A stretch of DNA of 64,000 bases from Armatimonadota bacterium. Its GTDB lineage: Bacteria; Armatimonadota; Hebobacteria; CAIYQO01. The DNA is taken from assembly GCA_029553475.1 (NCBI GenBank), contig JAKPKV010000138.1:35609-99608 (forward strand), read 5' to 3'. The notes beneath the pieces are model-generated. The model did not search any database. It was not told where the DNA came from and saw only the letters and a list, made by a program, of their open reading frames with translations. The position numbers and the translations under genes were made by a program. Shown here piece after piece: positions 10,901 through 20,255 of the stretch (position 1 is the stretch's first letter; the number at the start of each line of letters is the position of its first letter).

Positions 10901-11402
10901 GCAGGGCGAGGCGCGCTACGAACGCATCGCCCTGCGGCCCGGCGAGCTCAACCTGCACCGTTCGAACTCCAATCTCGCGTCCGGCCCGTCACTCGGCATC
11001 AGCTTCCCGCTCGACCCGGAGATCGGCACGCCGGGACCAGTGACGCTCATCGGCCTGGAGCAGCGCGCGATGATCAAGGTGCGCTTCCCCACGATGCGCT
11101 GGCAAGCCTCCACGCTGCTCAACCGGGTAGTGGGACAGATCAACGCCGTGCCGCCGGGCAAGTATCGGGTGATCGTCGAGACGCCCACCGGCATTACCGA
11201 AGCCACCGTCACCGTCACCGGTGACGGCGGGCTGGTGGAGATGACTTTCCCAAAAGCGGCGGTCGGCGCGGCGGTCGCGCCGGCGCTCGCGCCGGCGGGT
11301 GTCGAGCAGATTGCCGGACCGGTCGAGGAATTGCTGGCAGTCGAGGGATTGCGCGCCATTGAAGTGCCGGCCGAGGGGTGGCGCGTATTGGCGGCGGATT
11401 GA
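7911..11402 (+). CDS. Large secreted protein with carboxypeptidase-regulatory-like / Ig-like repeats
   Basis: Signal peptide MRVCRWLLGVLVLFVGLSGFAQ; repeated KFTDGTPFAGATVSV and ADGKPFAKRQIAATL type segments; aggagg RBS upstream. Confidence 0.75.
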   Translation: MRVCRWLLGVLVLFVGLSGFAQPIPDPPEKDLCVLQGAVKFTDGTPFAGATVSVRVDGKDIMPRPVTDKDGTYTTAVPAGSATISVIGISKQAKLDVGKVNTVDFAFEKEGVVATVSYADGELVPNVNMNGRFRRENKTSASLSFVALGGGRYWFRGIPKDAQEIAILARVYVNSEQYLLQRWNLAELQPMQAVSFVVERPAPLRVLVLDADAKPLVNATITGTISYEGDQPPFWEDERTPAAARRRQPLGNRQTSADGLLDLGSWAARDYELTLRAGTMAGPARAIAVKADMETVRYALDLKPRMITQTIFNADGTAQPNTPVTLGYCWMKQVTYLDATTDAKGQVVWKDVPPVEAVVWGKGVPPGMLPPGATTVTTPLPAPPTEPNPRSRNLRVKLTNLGDTPSRVLYYFTSSSNSGLNSSEYNYRPNPNNPTYISVYVEFREAAPPFTLIAMTKSTATPLVATLANVYLPPLDENEQNELTLSFRAGTALKGRFLTKAGPIKGLSQFRVMPVTLEAEFDGLLTEEMQRRAGLMQPSLTADGAFAVALPGPGTYRLVVDLYDESAPALPELLVAVPAGGKAVDITLPDPMLTVPAGTVLNWLTRHYPAQPRQLAVAAHANPAPVFAPREALLGLWFRPSPDKLVFWNGQERKQTVLDLRAVRVNMLDTQGNPLTSNYAYSLLPLLPAGNYGYSNNPLLARGVSEAQPSPISADNNYCPALWTGQYLLAMGSYGNNFQRFIPVDVTPETPAEITVKLSPPPRQLMQTRSVNLRYTKGNVDEMRRNAAENVGIYFDTTPTQEPIQGIGSYALRPDSGGTQVPMNAKTISLVWQGVGVIRDVPLPAYNANQQGVVDLPAFDPGTTISGKILMADGKPFAKRQIAATLNSAWSQRVTTDDAGAFSIAGVLPGVFLIMVENEWPRAGWTLNVPEQGLKDITLQMNSRPIRLQGLPGGGEFSQVWWFPDAGEPTRLPMRYGDCAIYDLAAGSGMIWAVDGAQGEARYERIALRPGELNLHRSNSNLASGPSLGISFPLDPEIGTPGPVTLIGLEQRAMIKVRFPTMRWQASTLLNRVVGQINAVPPGKYRVIVETPTGITEATVTVTGDGGLVEMTFPKAAVGAAVAPALAPAGVEQIAGPVEELLAVEGLRAIEVPAEGWRVLAAD

Positions 11403-11412
11403 CCGGATATCC

Positions 11413-12438
11413 CTATTCCGCCAGCGGCAAGCTGGCGGAGGCGTCCAGGTCCTGCTCGCTGAATTCCCCGCGCAGGGCGCGAAAATAGCCGGCGGCGGCG
11501 ATCATCGCGGCATTATCGGTGCAGAGCACGCGCGGCGGCAGCGAGACGGGGATGCCGTCGCGCGCGGCGCGGGCTTCCGCCAGCGCGCGCAGGCGGCTGT
11601 TGGCCGCCACCCCGCCGGCGAGCACCACCTGCGCCGGGGCCAGCAGGTCGGCGGCGGCGAAGAGTTTTTCCACCAGCACGGTCATGATCGCCTCCTGAAA
11701 GCTGGCGGCGATATCCGCGACCGGCGCCCGCTCACCGGCCCCCGTCTTCCGCAGGTACTGCGCCAACGCCGTCTTCAGGCCGCTGAAGCTGAAATCATGC
11801 GTGCCGGGCAGCAGCGCGCGTGGGAAGGCAATCGCCCGCGGGTCGCCCTCCCGGCTCAGCCAATCAATGGCCGGTCCGCCGGGATAGCCCAGGTCGAGCA
11901 GACGCGCGGCTTTGTCCAGCGCCTCGCCGGGCGCGTCGTCGCGGGTGCGGCCGAGGATGCGGTAGTCGCCGTGGTCCTGCATCCACACCAGGTGGGCGTG
12001 CCCGCCGGAGACCACCAATACCAACGCGGGCAGCATCGGCTCCGGGCGGGGGTCGTCAGGCAGGCGGATCCAGTTCGCGTACAGATGCCCCTCCAGATGA
12101 TTCACGCCGATGAGCGGCAGGTCGTGCACGTAGGCAAAGGCTTTCGCCCCGATCAATCCCACCACCAGCGAGCCGATGAGCCCCGGTCCGTGCGTCACCG
12201 CCACCGCCGTCAGGTCGGCGGGCGCCACCCCCGCAGTCTCCAGCGCCGCGGTGCAGACCGGGAGCAGATACTCCAACTGCTTGCGCGAGGCGATCTCCGG
12301 CACAATGCCGCCGTATGCTTTGTGGAACTGCTCTGACGAGCTGACCACGTTGGCCAGCATCACCCGGCCATCCGCCACCACCGCCGCCGCCGTTTCATCG
12401 CAACTGCTCTCGACACCCAGCATCAACATCGTCATCAC
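11413..12438 (-). CDS. tsaD: tRNA N6-adenosine threonylcarbamoyltransferase
   Basis: MLGVESSCDETAAAVV, VVSGGHAHLVW, LAGGVAANSRLR. Confidence 0.95.
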   Translation of the reverse strand: MMTMLMLGVESSCDETAAAVVADGRVMLANVVSSSEQFHKAYGGIVPEIASRKQLEYLLPVCTAALETAGVAPADLTAVAVTHGPGLIGSLVVGLIGAKAFAYVHDLPLIGVNHLEGHLYANWIRLPDDPRPEPMLPALVLVVSGGHAHLVWMQDHGDYRILGRTRDDAPGEALDKAARLLDLGYPGGPAIDWLSREGDPRAIAFPRALLPGTHDFSFSGLKTALAQYLRKTGAGERAPVADIAASFQEAIMTVLVEKLFAAADLLAPAQVVLAGGVAANSRLRALAEARAARDGIPVSLPPRVLCTDNAAMIAAAGYFRALRGEFSEQDLDASASLPLAE

Positions 12439-12559
12439 CGCGCCATTGTAGCAGGTAATCGCGCCGCCGTCAGCGTGCGGCGGCGGCGCGGCGCTGGATG
12501 ATAATGATTATAAAAAAATTTTCCCCCGTCCCCCTTTTCCCTCTTGCGCGCGGGCTCAC

Positions 12560-12586
12560 TATATGATACTATACCCGTGTCATATA
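12560..12586. promoter_or_regulatory. Inverted repeat TATATGATAC-N7-GTGTCATATA, candidate Rrf2 operator
   Basis: 10-nt half-sites with 9/10 symmetry, 35 nt upstream of the Rrf2 gene start. Confidence 0.55.
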
Positions 12587-12620
12587 CGGAGCAAGCCGTA
12601 GGACGGGACGGGACGGAGCC

Positions 12621-13058
12621 ATGATAACACGCGAAACCGATTATGCGATACGTGCCATGCTGTATCTGGCCCATCATGCCGGGGACGGGGCCATCTCGGC
12701 CGCGACGGTGGCGGAAGCGATGGATATCCCCTATCGTTTCCTGCGGCGGATTCTGTCGCGGTTGGTGGGCACAAATCTGTTGGTGAGCACCCGCGGCAAG
12801 CAGGGCGGGCTGCGGTTGGCGCGCGACCCGGAGGAGGTCTCCCTGCTCGATGTCGTGGAGGCGATGGACCCGGAGGTGATCACATTGAACTCCTGCGTGT
12901 TGAAATCCGCGCTGTGCGCGCGTTCAGCCTATTGCGCGGTGCATGACGAGCTCTGCCGCATCCAGATTTATGTCAATGCCGAGCTCGGCGCGATCTCGCT
13001 GGCCAAGCTGGTCGAGCACGAGAGCGGCCGGAATGACGATTTACCCCACACCATCTAA
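12621..13058 (+). CDS. Rrf2-family transcriptional regulator, likely Fe-S sensing
   Basis: MITRETDYAIRAMLYLA, winged helix, cysteine cluster CVLKSALCARSAYC. Confidence 0.9.
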   Translation: MITRETDYAIRAMLYLAHHAGDGAISAATVAEAMDIPYRFLRRILSRLVGTNLLVSTRGKQGGLRLARDPEEVSLLDVVEAMDPEVITLNSCVLKSALCARSAYCAVHDELCRIQIYVNAELGAISLAKLVEHESGRNDDLPHTI

Positions 13059-13071
13059 AAGGAGAAACCCC

Positions 13072-13668
13072 ATGGGAACATTAGTGACACACGCGGCGCC
13101 GACCTTCACCGCCCAGGCGGTGCTGGCGGACGGGACAATCGGCGAGGTCTCGCTGGCGGCGTATCGCGGGAAGACCGTGGTCCTGTTTTTCTATCCGCTG
13201 GACTTCACCTTCGTCTGCCCGTCGGAAATCCTCGCGTTTGACCGCATGGTGGAGGAATTCCGCCAGCGGAACACCGAGATCATCGGCGTCTCGGTGGATT
13301 CCGTCTACACGCATTACGCGTGGCGCGACACGCCGGTGGACAGAGGCGGCATCGGCCCTATCCGCTTCCCGCTGGTCGCCGACCTGGACAAAAACATCGC
13401 CCGCGCCTACGACGTGCTGCTGAACGAGCAGGTAGCGCTGCGCGGCCTGTTCCTCATTGACACCCACGGCGTGGTGCGCCACCAGCTCATCAATGATCTG
13501 CCGCTGGGCCGCAGCGTGGACGAAGCCCTGCGCATGGTGGACGCCCTGCACTTCACCGAGCAGCACGGCGAAGTCTGCCCGGCGAACTGGAAAGAGGGCG
13601 ACGAAGGCATGACGGCGACCGCCGACGGCGTCGCGACCTACCTGGGCAAGCGCTACGCGAAGAAATAA
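13072..13668 (+). CDS. 2-Cys peroxiredoxin (AhpC/TSA family)
   Basis: FFYPLDFTFVCPSEI and resolving HGEVCPANW motifs; ATG after aaaaggag. Confidence 0.95.
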   Translation: MGTLVTHAAPTFTAQAVLADGTIGEVSLAAYRGKTVVLFFYPLDFTFVCPSEILAFDRMVEEFRQRNTEIIGVSVDSVYTHYAWRDTPVDRGGIGPIRFPLVADLDKNIARAYDVLLNEQVALRGLFLIDTHGVVRHQLINDLPLGRSVDEALRMVDALHFTEQHGEVCPANWKEGDEGMTATADGVATYLGKRYAKK

Positions 13669-13678
13669 GGAGGCGGCG

Positions 13679-13897
13679 ATGGCTGAACTCACCGTGGATA
13701 TCTGTCCGGAAACCGGCATCTGCTCCATTGGCCGCGGCGGCACCGACAAGGTGGACCTGATGCCCGACGAAGTGACCGGCGTGCGCGAGGCGGAGCATCT
13801 TTCCGCCGTGCAGGCGGTCATCGCGGAAGCGGACCCCGCCTTCGCCGCCGCGCTGAGTACGGACGAGCTGGCGACCATCAAACGCCGCCTCGCGTGA
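13679..13897 (+). CDS. 72-aa protein with DICPETGIC motif, unknown function
   Basis: ORF starting 10 nt after the peroxiredoxin stop with GGAGGCG RBS; acidic with paired cysteines. Confidence 0.75.
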   Translation: MAELTVDICPETGICSIGRGGTDKVDLMPDEVTGVREAEHLSAVQAVIAEADPAFAAALSTDELATIKRRLA

Positions 13898-14020
13898 ACG
13901 TCTTGCGAGGAGAGAGTGACCGACGGCGCGCCGCACGTCCCCCGCGGCGCGCCGTCAGACGCTGCTGCGAGAGGACTTCCCCCACCCCGCGCCGAACCCT
14001 GACCCCGGGAGGACGCGCTC

Positions 14021-14863
14021 ATGACCACGGAGGACCCCCGCGCGACGCGGGCGGACGATGCCCCGGCGAAGGTCTCCTTTTTCGAGCTCAACCCGAAGAA
14101 AATTGGCCGCAAGCGCCTGATCCGCACGCTGGCGTTCGCGCTGCTGATCGTCTGCGTCAGCGTCACCCCGCTCTGGCGGCTGGGGTGGTACCTGCCGATC
14201 TACTCGGCGAAGTGTTTCTTCCCCACCTTTGATACGCGCCACCGTCCCCGCGCCGCCTGGCATTGGGTGGATGGCCGCGAGATTCGCCTCTATGCCGGTC
14301 CGGGGGTAGACGCCGGCCGTACGCGCGAAGTGGCGGCCGGCGTGCGCGCGATGGTGGAGGATATCGGCCTCGATTTCACGGTGAAGGTGCTGCCGCTGCC
14401 CGATGACATCCGCGCCGCCTACGACGCCAGCCTGGAGCCGTTCACCATCCGCGGCGAGCGCGTGCAGGCGCTGGATTTCGGCAAGCTGGAGAGCCGGCTC
14501 ATCGAGCTGCGCGCGGGCGACCCGCACGCCGACCTGCTCATTTCCCGCGCGCCCCTTTCCGGCCGCATGACCTGGTGGGCGCACGGCATGGCCTCCTTCA
14601 CCAGCGGCGTGGGGGTCTTCAACGAGGCGAACCTGAGCTTTCACCTGGGGAAGCACGAGACCGGCCACCTGCTCGGCTATCTCTTCCACGACGACCTGCC
14701 GCTCTTCGTCCTCGGCTACCCGTGGGAAGGCCTCCCCGGCCGCCGCGATACGCTGATGGTGCTGCTGAGCACCAACGATGACCTCTCCCCGCGCGCCCGC
14801 GACGCGCTGCGCTACTTCTGGCGCGGATTGGAAGCCCGGTCCGGGAAGACGTTTTTGCGGTGA
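14021..14863 (+). CDS. Membrane-anchored putative zinc metalloprotease
   Basis: Single N-terminal TM segment, then HETGHLLGYLFHD (HExxHxxGxxxHD). Confidence 0.6.
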   Translation: MTTEDPRATRADDAPAKVSFFELNPKKIGRKRLIRTLAFALLIVCVSVTPLWRLGWYLPIYSAKCFFPTFDTRHRPRAAWHWVDGREIRLYAGPGVDAGRTREVAAGVRAMVEDIGLDFTVKVLPLPDDIRAAYDASLEPFTIRGERVQALDFGKLESRLIELRAGDPHADLLISRAPLSGRMTWWAHGMASFTSGVGVFNEANLSFHLGKHETGHLLGYLFHDDLPLFVLGYPWEGLPGRRDTLMVLLSTNDDLSPRARDALRYFWRGLEARSGKTFLR

Positions 14864-15712
14864 TCAGCACTGAATCTGCACGTGCATGATTTTTGACGCC
14901 GGCTGATAAAAGACGTAGAGGGTGCCCTCGTCGGCGAAGCAGAGGTGCTCGTCGGCGAAGGGGAGGTTTTCGCCCTCGTGTCCCGTCATCACCGTCACAT
15001 CGCGGACGGAGGGGATGGCGCAGACGAAGCGCATCACCAACGCGCTGCGCGGGCAGACGGGGATGGCGGGCTGCTGATGCCACAGCGGCACGCCGCCGAT
15101 AGGCACGTCCTCGCGGTAGGGCCCGCCGACGGAGAAGCGCACCTCGTCAAAAAGCACTTCCTCCCACCCGGACTCGTTGATCTCCAGCCAGTCGTCGGAG
15201 AAGGTGTCCGGATTGATGATGACCGGGCGCAGCGGATCGGTGAAGTCGAGGAAGATGCCCTCGTTATACTCATACAGCGGGAAGAGCAGCGGCACCTGGG
15301 CCAGCCCCATCCAGGCGAAGAAGGGATCGCCGCCGTCGAGCAGGCCGAGGAACTGGAAGGTGGTTTCCATCGCGTCGTGCGTGGGCAGCATCAAGCCCTG
15401 CGGCGGGATGCCGCCCAGCCGGTGCGGGCCTTTGGGGTCGCGCCGCATGAAGAAGATGCGGCGGATGGGCCACTTGATATTGGTGATGCGCAGGTCGCCG
15501 GCGATTTTCGTCGCCTCGCCGTCCCGGTGGCGATAGAGGTCATAGATATCCGGCTCCACCTCGCGCATCTCCATGGTGGTGGCGATGCCGTTCAGATAGC
15601 GAAAACTCTCCACGTCAATCGCCTGGGTGCGGACGAAGCGGTTCATGCTGTCCGGATTGCCCAATTCAAATTGATCGCCGGCGAAATAGAAACTGCGACT
15701 GGCCTGCTCCAT
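14864..15712 (-). CDS. Conserved protein of unknown function
   Basis: Uninterrupted 282-aa ORF with typical composition, convergent with the upstream gene. Confidence 0.65.
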   Translation of the reverse strand: MEQASRSFYFAGDQFELGNPDSMNRFVRTQAIDVESFRYLNGIATTMEMREVEPDIYDLYRHRDGEATKIAGDLRITNIKWPIRRIFFMRRDPKGPHRLGGIPPQGLMLPTHDAMETTFQFLGLLDGGDPFFAWMGLAQVPLLFPLYEYNEGIFLDFTDPLRPVIINPDTFSDDWLEINESGWEEVLFDEVRFSVGGPYREDVPIGGVPLWHQQPAIPVCPRSALVMRFVCAIPSVRDVTVMTGHEGENLPFADEHLCFADEGTLYVFYQPASKIMHVQIQC

Positions 15713-15748
15713 GACATCTCCCATACGAGAACAATGCCCACTTTTCCG

Positions 15749-16897
15749 CTAACTTAAAAATCCTTTGACTAACCGGGTGATCTCCTCCGCTTCGAGCAGA
15801 AAAGCATCGTGCCCATAGGAAGACCGCAGCTCCATGAAGCTGACATCCACGCCGTTCCAGCGCAGCGCGCGCACGATATCCTTCGACTCGGCGGTGGTGA
15901 AGAGCCAGTCGGAGCTGAAAGACAGCACCAGGAAGCGCGCGGTCGCCGGCTCCAGCGCCTGCGCCAGCGCGTCGTACCCGGCGCCCATATCGAAGTAGTC
16001 CATCGCTTTGGTGATGTAGAGATACGAGTTGGCGTCAAATCGCTTCACGAAGGAGTCGCCCTGGTACTGCAGGTACGTCTCCACCGAGAATTCCGGATCG
16101 AAATCCCAGGTATAGGCGTCGGCGTCGCGCAGTTGGCGGCCGAATTTCTCGTGCATGGACTGCTCGGACAGGTAGGTGATATGCCCCACCATGCGCGCCA
16201 CCGCCAGCCCGCTGGCCGGGATTTTCCCGGTGCCGTAGTAGTGGCCGTTCTGCCAGTTCGGATCGCTCATAATGGCCGCGCGGCCCACCGCGTCAAAGGC
16301 GATGCTCTGCGCGGAGAGGCGGTGCGTGGTGGCGATGGGGATGCAGCGTGCGACGCAGTCGGGATAGGCCACCGCCCAGCGCAGCGCCTGCATGCCGCCC
16401 ATCGAGCCGCCGCTCACGGCGTACCAGCGCGGGATCGCCAGGTGGTCCATCAGCAGCTTTTGCGCGTTCACCATATCGCCGATGGTGATGACCGGGAAAT
16501 CGGTGGCATAGGGCTGCCCGGTGGCGGGATTGATGCTGCTCGGGCCGGTGCTGCCCATGCAGCCGCCGATGACATTCGCGCAGACGACGAAGAAACGCGC
16601 GGTGTCAAAGGCCTTGCCCGGCCCCACCATCTCATCCCACCAGCCGGGTTTGGGACGCGGCTTCCGGAGGTCATCGGCGTGATACCCGGCGGCATGGGCA
16701 TCGCCCGACAGCGCGTGCAAGAGCAGGATGGCGTTATCGCGGGCGTCGTTCAACGCGCCGTAGGCTTCATAGGCGAGCGTGAACGGCCCGAGGGTCTGCC
16801 CGGATTCCAGCGGCAGCAGACCGTCGCAGTGGAAATACCGTGTCTCCACCACGCCGACGGATCGTTCATCTATGCGTATCTGCGTCTCTTCCGCCAT
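15749..16897 (-). CDS. metX: Homoserine O-acetyltransferase (alpha/beta hydrolase)
   Basis: LHALSGDAHAAGYH, GGSMGGMQALRWAVAYPD, C-terminal SSYGHDAFLLE. Confidence 0.9.
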   Translation of the reverse strand: MAEETQIRIDERSVGVVETRYFHCDGLLPLESGQTLGPFTLAYEAYGALNDARDNAILLLHALSGDAHAAGYHADDLRKPRPKPGWWDEMVGPGKAFDTARFFVVCANVIGGCMGSTGPSSINPATGQPYATDFPVITIGDMVNAQKLLMDHLAIPRWYAVSGGSMGGMQALRWAVAYPDCVARCIPIATTHRLSAQSIAFDAVGRAAIMSDPNWQNGHYYGTGKIPASGLAVARMVGHITYLSEQSMHEKFGRQLRDADAYTWDFDPEFSVETYLQYQGDSFVKRFDANSYLYITKAMDYFDMGAGYDALAQALEPATARFLVLSFSSDWLFTTAESKDIVRALRWNGVDVSFMELRSSYGHDAFLLEAEEITRLVKGFLS

Positions 16898-17047
16898 CCC
16901 GCGTATCTCCGTATTCGATTATAAGTATATACGAAACGCCGGGGGAAGGCGAGAGGGAACTGCCGGAGAAAAAGTGGCGGGCGCGGAAGGGAATGCCCGC
17001 CTCGCCGAGAAAACAACGAGCGGACATCTTCATATCAGGAGCATCGC

Positions 17048-18076
17048 ATGCGTGAACCTCGCGCCGTCGTCATCGGCTACGGCTTTGCCGGCAGGTCGTT
17101 CCACAGTTATCTCATCGGCATCACGCCGGGCCTGCGCCTGCACGGCGTCGCCTCGCGCGATGCGGCGACCCGCGCGCGCATCGTCGCCGAACGCAGCTGC
17201 CGGGCGTATGCCTCCTTTGACGCGGTGCTGGACGATCCCGAGGTGGACCTGGTGGTCCTCGCCACCCCGAACAGCACGCACTGCGCGCTGGCGATACAGG
17301 CGCTGCACGCCGGCAAGCACGTGGTGACGGACAAGGTGATGTGCCTGACGCTGGACGAGTGCGACCGCATGATCGCCGCCGCCGCGGAGAGCGGGAAGCT
17401 GTTGAGCGTCTTCCAGAACCGCCGCTGGGACGGCGACTTCCTCACCCTCAAGTCGCTCATCGCCGACGGGCGGCTGGGCGAGCCGCGCTGGATCGAGATG
17501 GCCTGGCAGGGTTTTGGCGCCTGGGGCGGCTGGCGCGGGCAGGCGGCGATGGGCGGCGGCAAGCTCTACGATCTCGGCGCCCACCTCATTGACCAACTGG
17601 TGCTGCTCTTCCCACAGCCCATCGCGCGCGTCTACTGCCGCCTGCACCACGACCTGGCCGTCACCGATACCGAGAGCCAGGCGATGGTGGTCATCGAGTT
17701 CGCCGGCGGCGCCACCGCCGTCTGCGACACCTCCAGCCTGGCGGCCATCCAGAAGCCGCGCATCCATGCCTTCGGCACCGGCGGCACCTTCATCAAGTAC
17801 GGCGTGGACCCGCAGGAAGCCGCCATGATCGCCGGGCGCATTGACGAGGCGGCGGAAGACCCGGCGCGCTACGGGCGCTACAGCGACGGCAAGACGGAGA
17901 CGGCCGTCCCCACCCTGCCCGGCCGCTGGCGCACCTATTACGAGAATATCCGCGATGTCCTCACCGGCGCCGCCCAGCCGCTGGTGACGCTGGCGGAAGT
18001 CCGCCGCGCCATCGCCGTGCTCGACGCAGCATTCCAGTCCGCGCGCGCGGGGAGGGTGGTCGAGGTGAACCGGTAG
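17048..18076 (+). CDS. Gfo/Idh/MocA-family oxidoreductase
   Basis: VVIGYGFAGRSFH, ATPNSTHCALAIQALHAGKHVVTDKVM, DLGAHLIDQ. Confidence 0.9.
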   Translation: MREPRAVVIGYGFAGRSFHSYLIGITPGLRLHGVASRDAATRARIVAERSCRAYASFDAVLDDPEVDLVVLATPNSTHCALAIQALHAGKHVVTDKVMCLTLDECDRMIAAAAESGKLLSVFQNRRWDGDFLTLKSLIADGRLGEPRWIEMAWQGFGAWGGWRGQAAMGGGKLYDLGAHLIDQLVLLFPQPIARVYCRLHHDLAVTDTESQAMVVIEFAGGATAVCDTSSLAAIQKPRIHAFGTGGTFIKYGVDPQEAAMIAGRIDEAAEDPARYGRYSDGKTETAVPTLPGRWRTYYENIRDVLTGAAQPLVTLAEVRRAIAVLDAAFQSARAGRVVEVNR

Positions 18077-18078
18077 CG

Positions 18079-18230
18079 CACGTTCCGGCGGTCACCTCTC
18101 CCCCCGGCCCCCTCCCCTAAGCGGGGAGGGGGAGTGAGTTGAGATGCGAAAATGTGTTGTCTTCTCTCTCCGTTTCTCCCCCTCCCATGTAGGGGAGGGG
18201 ATCGGGGGGAGAGGTGACCGCCGGAACGTG
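18079..18230. repeat. Fold-back element, 40-nt arms (38/40) with G/C-rich core
   Basis: cacgttccggcggtcacctctccccccggccccctcccct (18079-18118) vs reverse complement of 18191-18230. Confidence 0.9.
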
Positions 18231-18334
18231 AATTCGTCATCCATAATATGGGTCCAGGGGACACAACCTTTTCCCCCGGCTATTGTCCGAACTATACGGT
18301 GCCGCGGACCGCGGCCATTGAAAGGAGCCTCTTC

Positions 18335-19084
18335 ATGGCATTGCCCCCGGTTGGCGCGCAGTTGCTCGTCTTCGGCGCAAAGTACAACCTCAACACCGAC
18401 ACCGATCTCATCCTCGACTGCGTGGCGCGGGCGGGGTACGCGGGCGTGGAAGGCGCGGCGAAGGACCACGCGCGCTACCGCCGGCAGTTGGATGAGCGCG
18501 GCCTGCGCTTCGGCGCCACCCATACCGGCGTGGGCGCGCTGCGCGACGTGACGCCGCTGGTGCAGATGCTGGAGACGCTCGGCGGCGCGGACGTGAACAT
18601 CTCCGGCCTGCTCACCTGGGAAGGGCGCACGCTAGAAGATTATCGCGGCGCCATCGCCATCATGAACGAGGCGGGCCGCCGGCTGCGCGACGCCGGCATC
18701 CACCTGCACTACCACAACCACGATTTCGAGTTCGAAAAGGTGGACGGCGAGAAGACGGGCATGGACCTGCTCCTCGACGGGCTGGATTTCGACGCGGTAG
18801 ACCTGTGCGTGGACGTCGCCTGGGTGCTGCGCGGCGGCGCCGATCCGGCGACTTTTCTGCGCGCGCACAGGGACAGCATCGGCTTCCTCCACTTCAAAGA
18901 CCACGACGGCGAGCAGTGGAGCGAGCTGGGACGCGGCCAGGTGGACTACGCGGGCGTGATGGCCGTCCTCCCCGAACTCACCGGCGCCCGCTGGGTGATG
19001 ATCGAGCAGGACAGCACGCGGATGGACCCCTGCGACAGCGCGGCCATCAGCCGCGCGTATCTGCGCGAGACGTTTGGGTATTAA
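18335..19084 (+). CDS. Sugar phosphate isomerase/epimerase (xylose isomerase-like TIM barrel)
   Basis: HLHYHNHDFEFEK, VDVAWVLRGGADP, HFKDHDGEQWSELGRG. Confidence 0.85.
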   Translation: MALPPVGAQLLVFGAKYNLNTDTDLILDCVARAGYAGVEGAAKDHARYRRQLDERGLRFGATHTGVGALRDVTPLVQMLETLGGADVNISGLLTWEGRTLEDYRGAIAIMNEAGRRLRDAGIHLHYHNHDFEFEKVDGEKTGMDLLLDGLDFDAVDLCVDVAWVLRGGADPATFLRAHRDSIGFLHFKDHDGEQWSELGRGQVDYAGVMAVLPELTGARWVMIEQDSTRMDPCDSAAISRAYLRETFGY

Positions 19085-19186
19085 ACGAAAGTCACCCCCG
19101 TCAGCGGCCCCTCCCCGCGCCTTCAGGTCACCGGGGGAGGGCCGGGGAGGGGGAGCGGTTATCATTCTCACACAAGGGAGCAGTAC

Positions 19187-20209
19187 ATGAGCAGCAACAA
19201 GCGCGCCGCCGTCATTGGCATCGGCGGCATCGGCAAGTGGCACGGGCAGATGATGCGCGACACGAAGCGCATTGACGTGGTCGCCGTCTGCGACGCGAAC
19301 GCGGCGATGGAAGCCGCCGCCGAGGAGCACTTTCCCGGCGCGGCGTTCTACACCGACTACGTGACTATGCTGGCGAAAGAGCCGCTGGACCTGGTGGCGG
19401 TAGTCACCCCGCACAATCTGCACGCGCCCATCGCCATCGCCGCGCTGGAGGCGGGCGCCAGCGTCATCGTCGAGAAGCCGATGGCCACCAGCTACGCCGA
19501 CTGCGCCGCGATGATGGCGGCGGCGGAGCGCGGCGGGCGTTTCCTCACCGTCTTTCACAACCGCCGCCTGGATGGCTGGTATCTCTCGGCGAAGCGCGTC
19601 ATCGAAGACGGCCTGCTCGGCAACCTCTTCGAGATCAACATCGGCATCAACTTCCGCCCCGGCCCCAATACCTGGCGCGGGTGGAAGGCCACCAACGGCG
19701 GCCTGATGTTCGACTGGGGCGCGCACCTGGTGGACTACGCGCTGCATTTCGCCGACAGCCCGGTGCGCGGCGTCTCCGGCTACTTCTACCGCAACCCGGC
19801 GCTCGACCCCGGCCTGAATGAAGATCACGGCAGCATCCGCCTCTTCTTCGAGAGCGGCGCCATCGCCAACGTGACGAACTACGGCACCAACCGCGCCGAG
19901 GTGCGCCGCTATCACCTCGTCGGCGACCGCGGCGCGCTGGTGGATGACTGGAACTGGGGCGAAGCGGACAGCATGACCGTCTACACCGCGCTCTCCGGCG
20001 GTCAGCCGGTCACCATGACCGTCCCCTACGCGAAGACGGTCCCGCAGAAGTATTACGACAACATCGCCGCTGCCCTCTACGGCGAAGAGCCGGTGATGGT
20101 CAGCGCGGCGAGCTCCGCGCGCATCATTGACATCTTCTGCACCGCCGAGCGCAGCCATGCCCAGGGCGGCGCGGTGCTGCCGTTGGAAGGCGCGGGCGTG
20201 AAGGCATAG
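19187..20209 (+). CDS. Gfo/Idh/MocA-family oxidoreductase
   Basis: AAVIGIGGIGKWHGQMMRD, VTPHNLHAPIAIAALEAGASVIVEKPMA, DWGAHLVDYALHF. Confidence 0.9.
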   Translation: MSSNKRAAVIGIGGIGKWHGQMMRDTKRIDVVAVCDANAAMEAAAEEHFPGAAFYTDYVTMLAKEPLDLVAVVTPHNLHAPIAIAALEAGASVIVEKPMATSYADCAAMMAAAERGGRFLTVFHNRRLDGWYLSAKRVIEDGLLGNLFEINIGINFRPGPNTWRGWKATNGGLMFDWGAHLVDYALHFADSPVRGVSGYFYRNPALDPGLNEDHGSIRLFFESGAIANVTNYGTNRAEVRRYHLVGDRGALVDDWNWGEADSMTVYTALSGGQPVTMTVPYAKTVPQKYYDNIAAALYGEEPVMVSAASSARIIDIFCTAERSHAQGGAVLPLEGAGVKA

Positions 20210-20255
20210 AACGTCACGGAACAGGGGCGAGTGAGCAGGGATGTTCACTCGCCCA

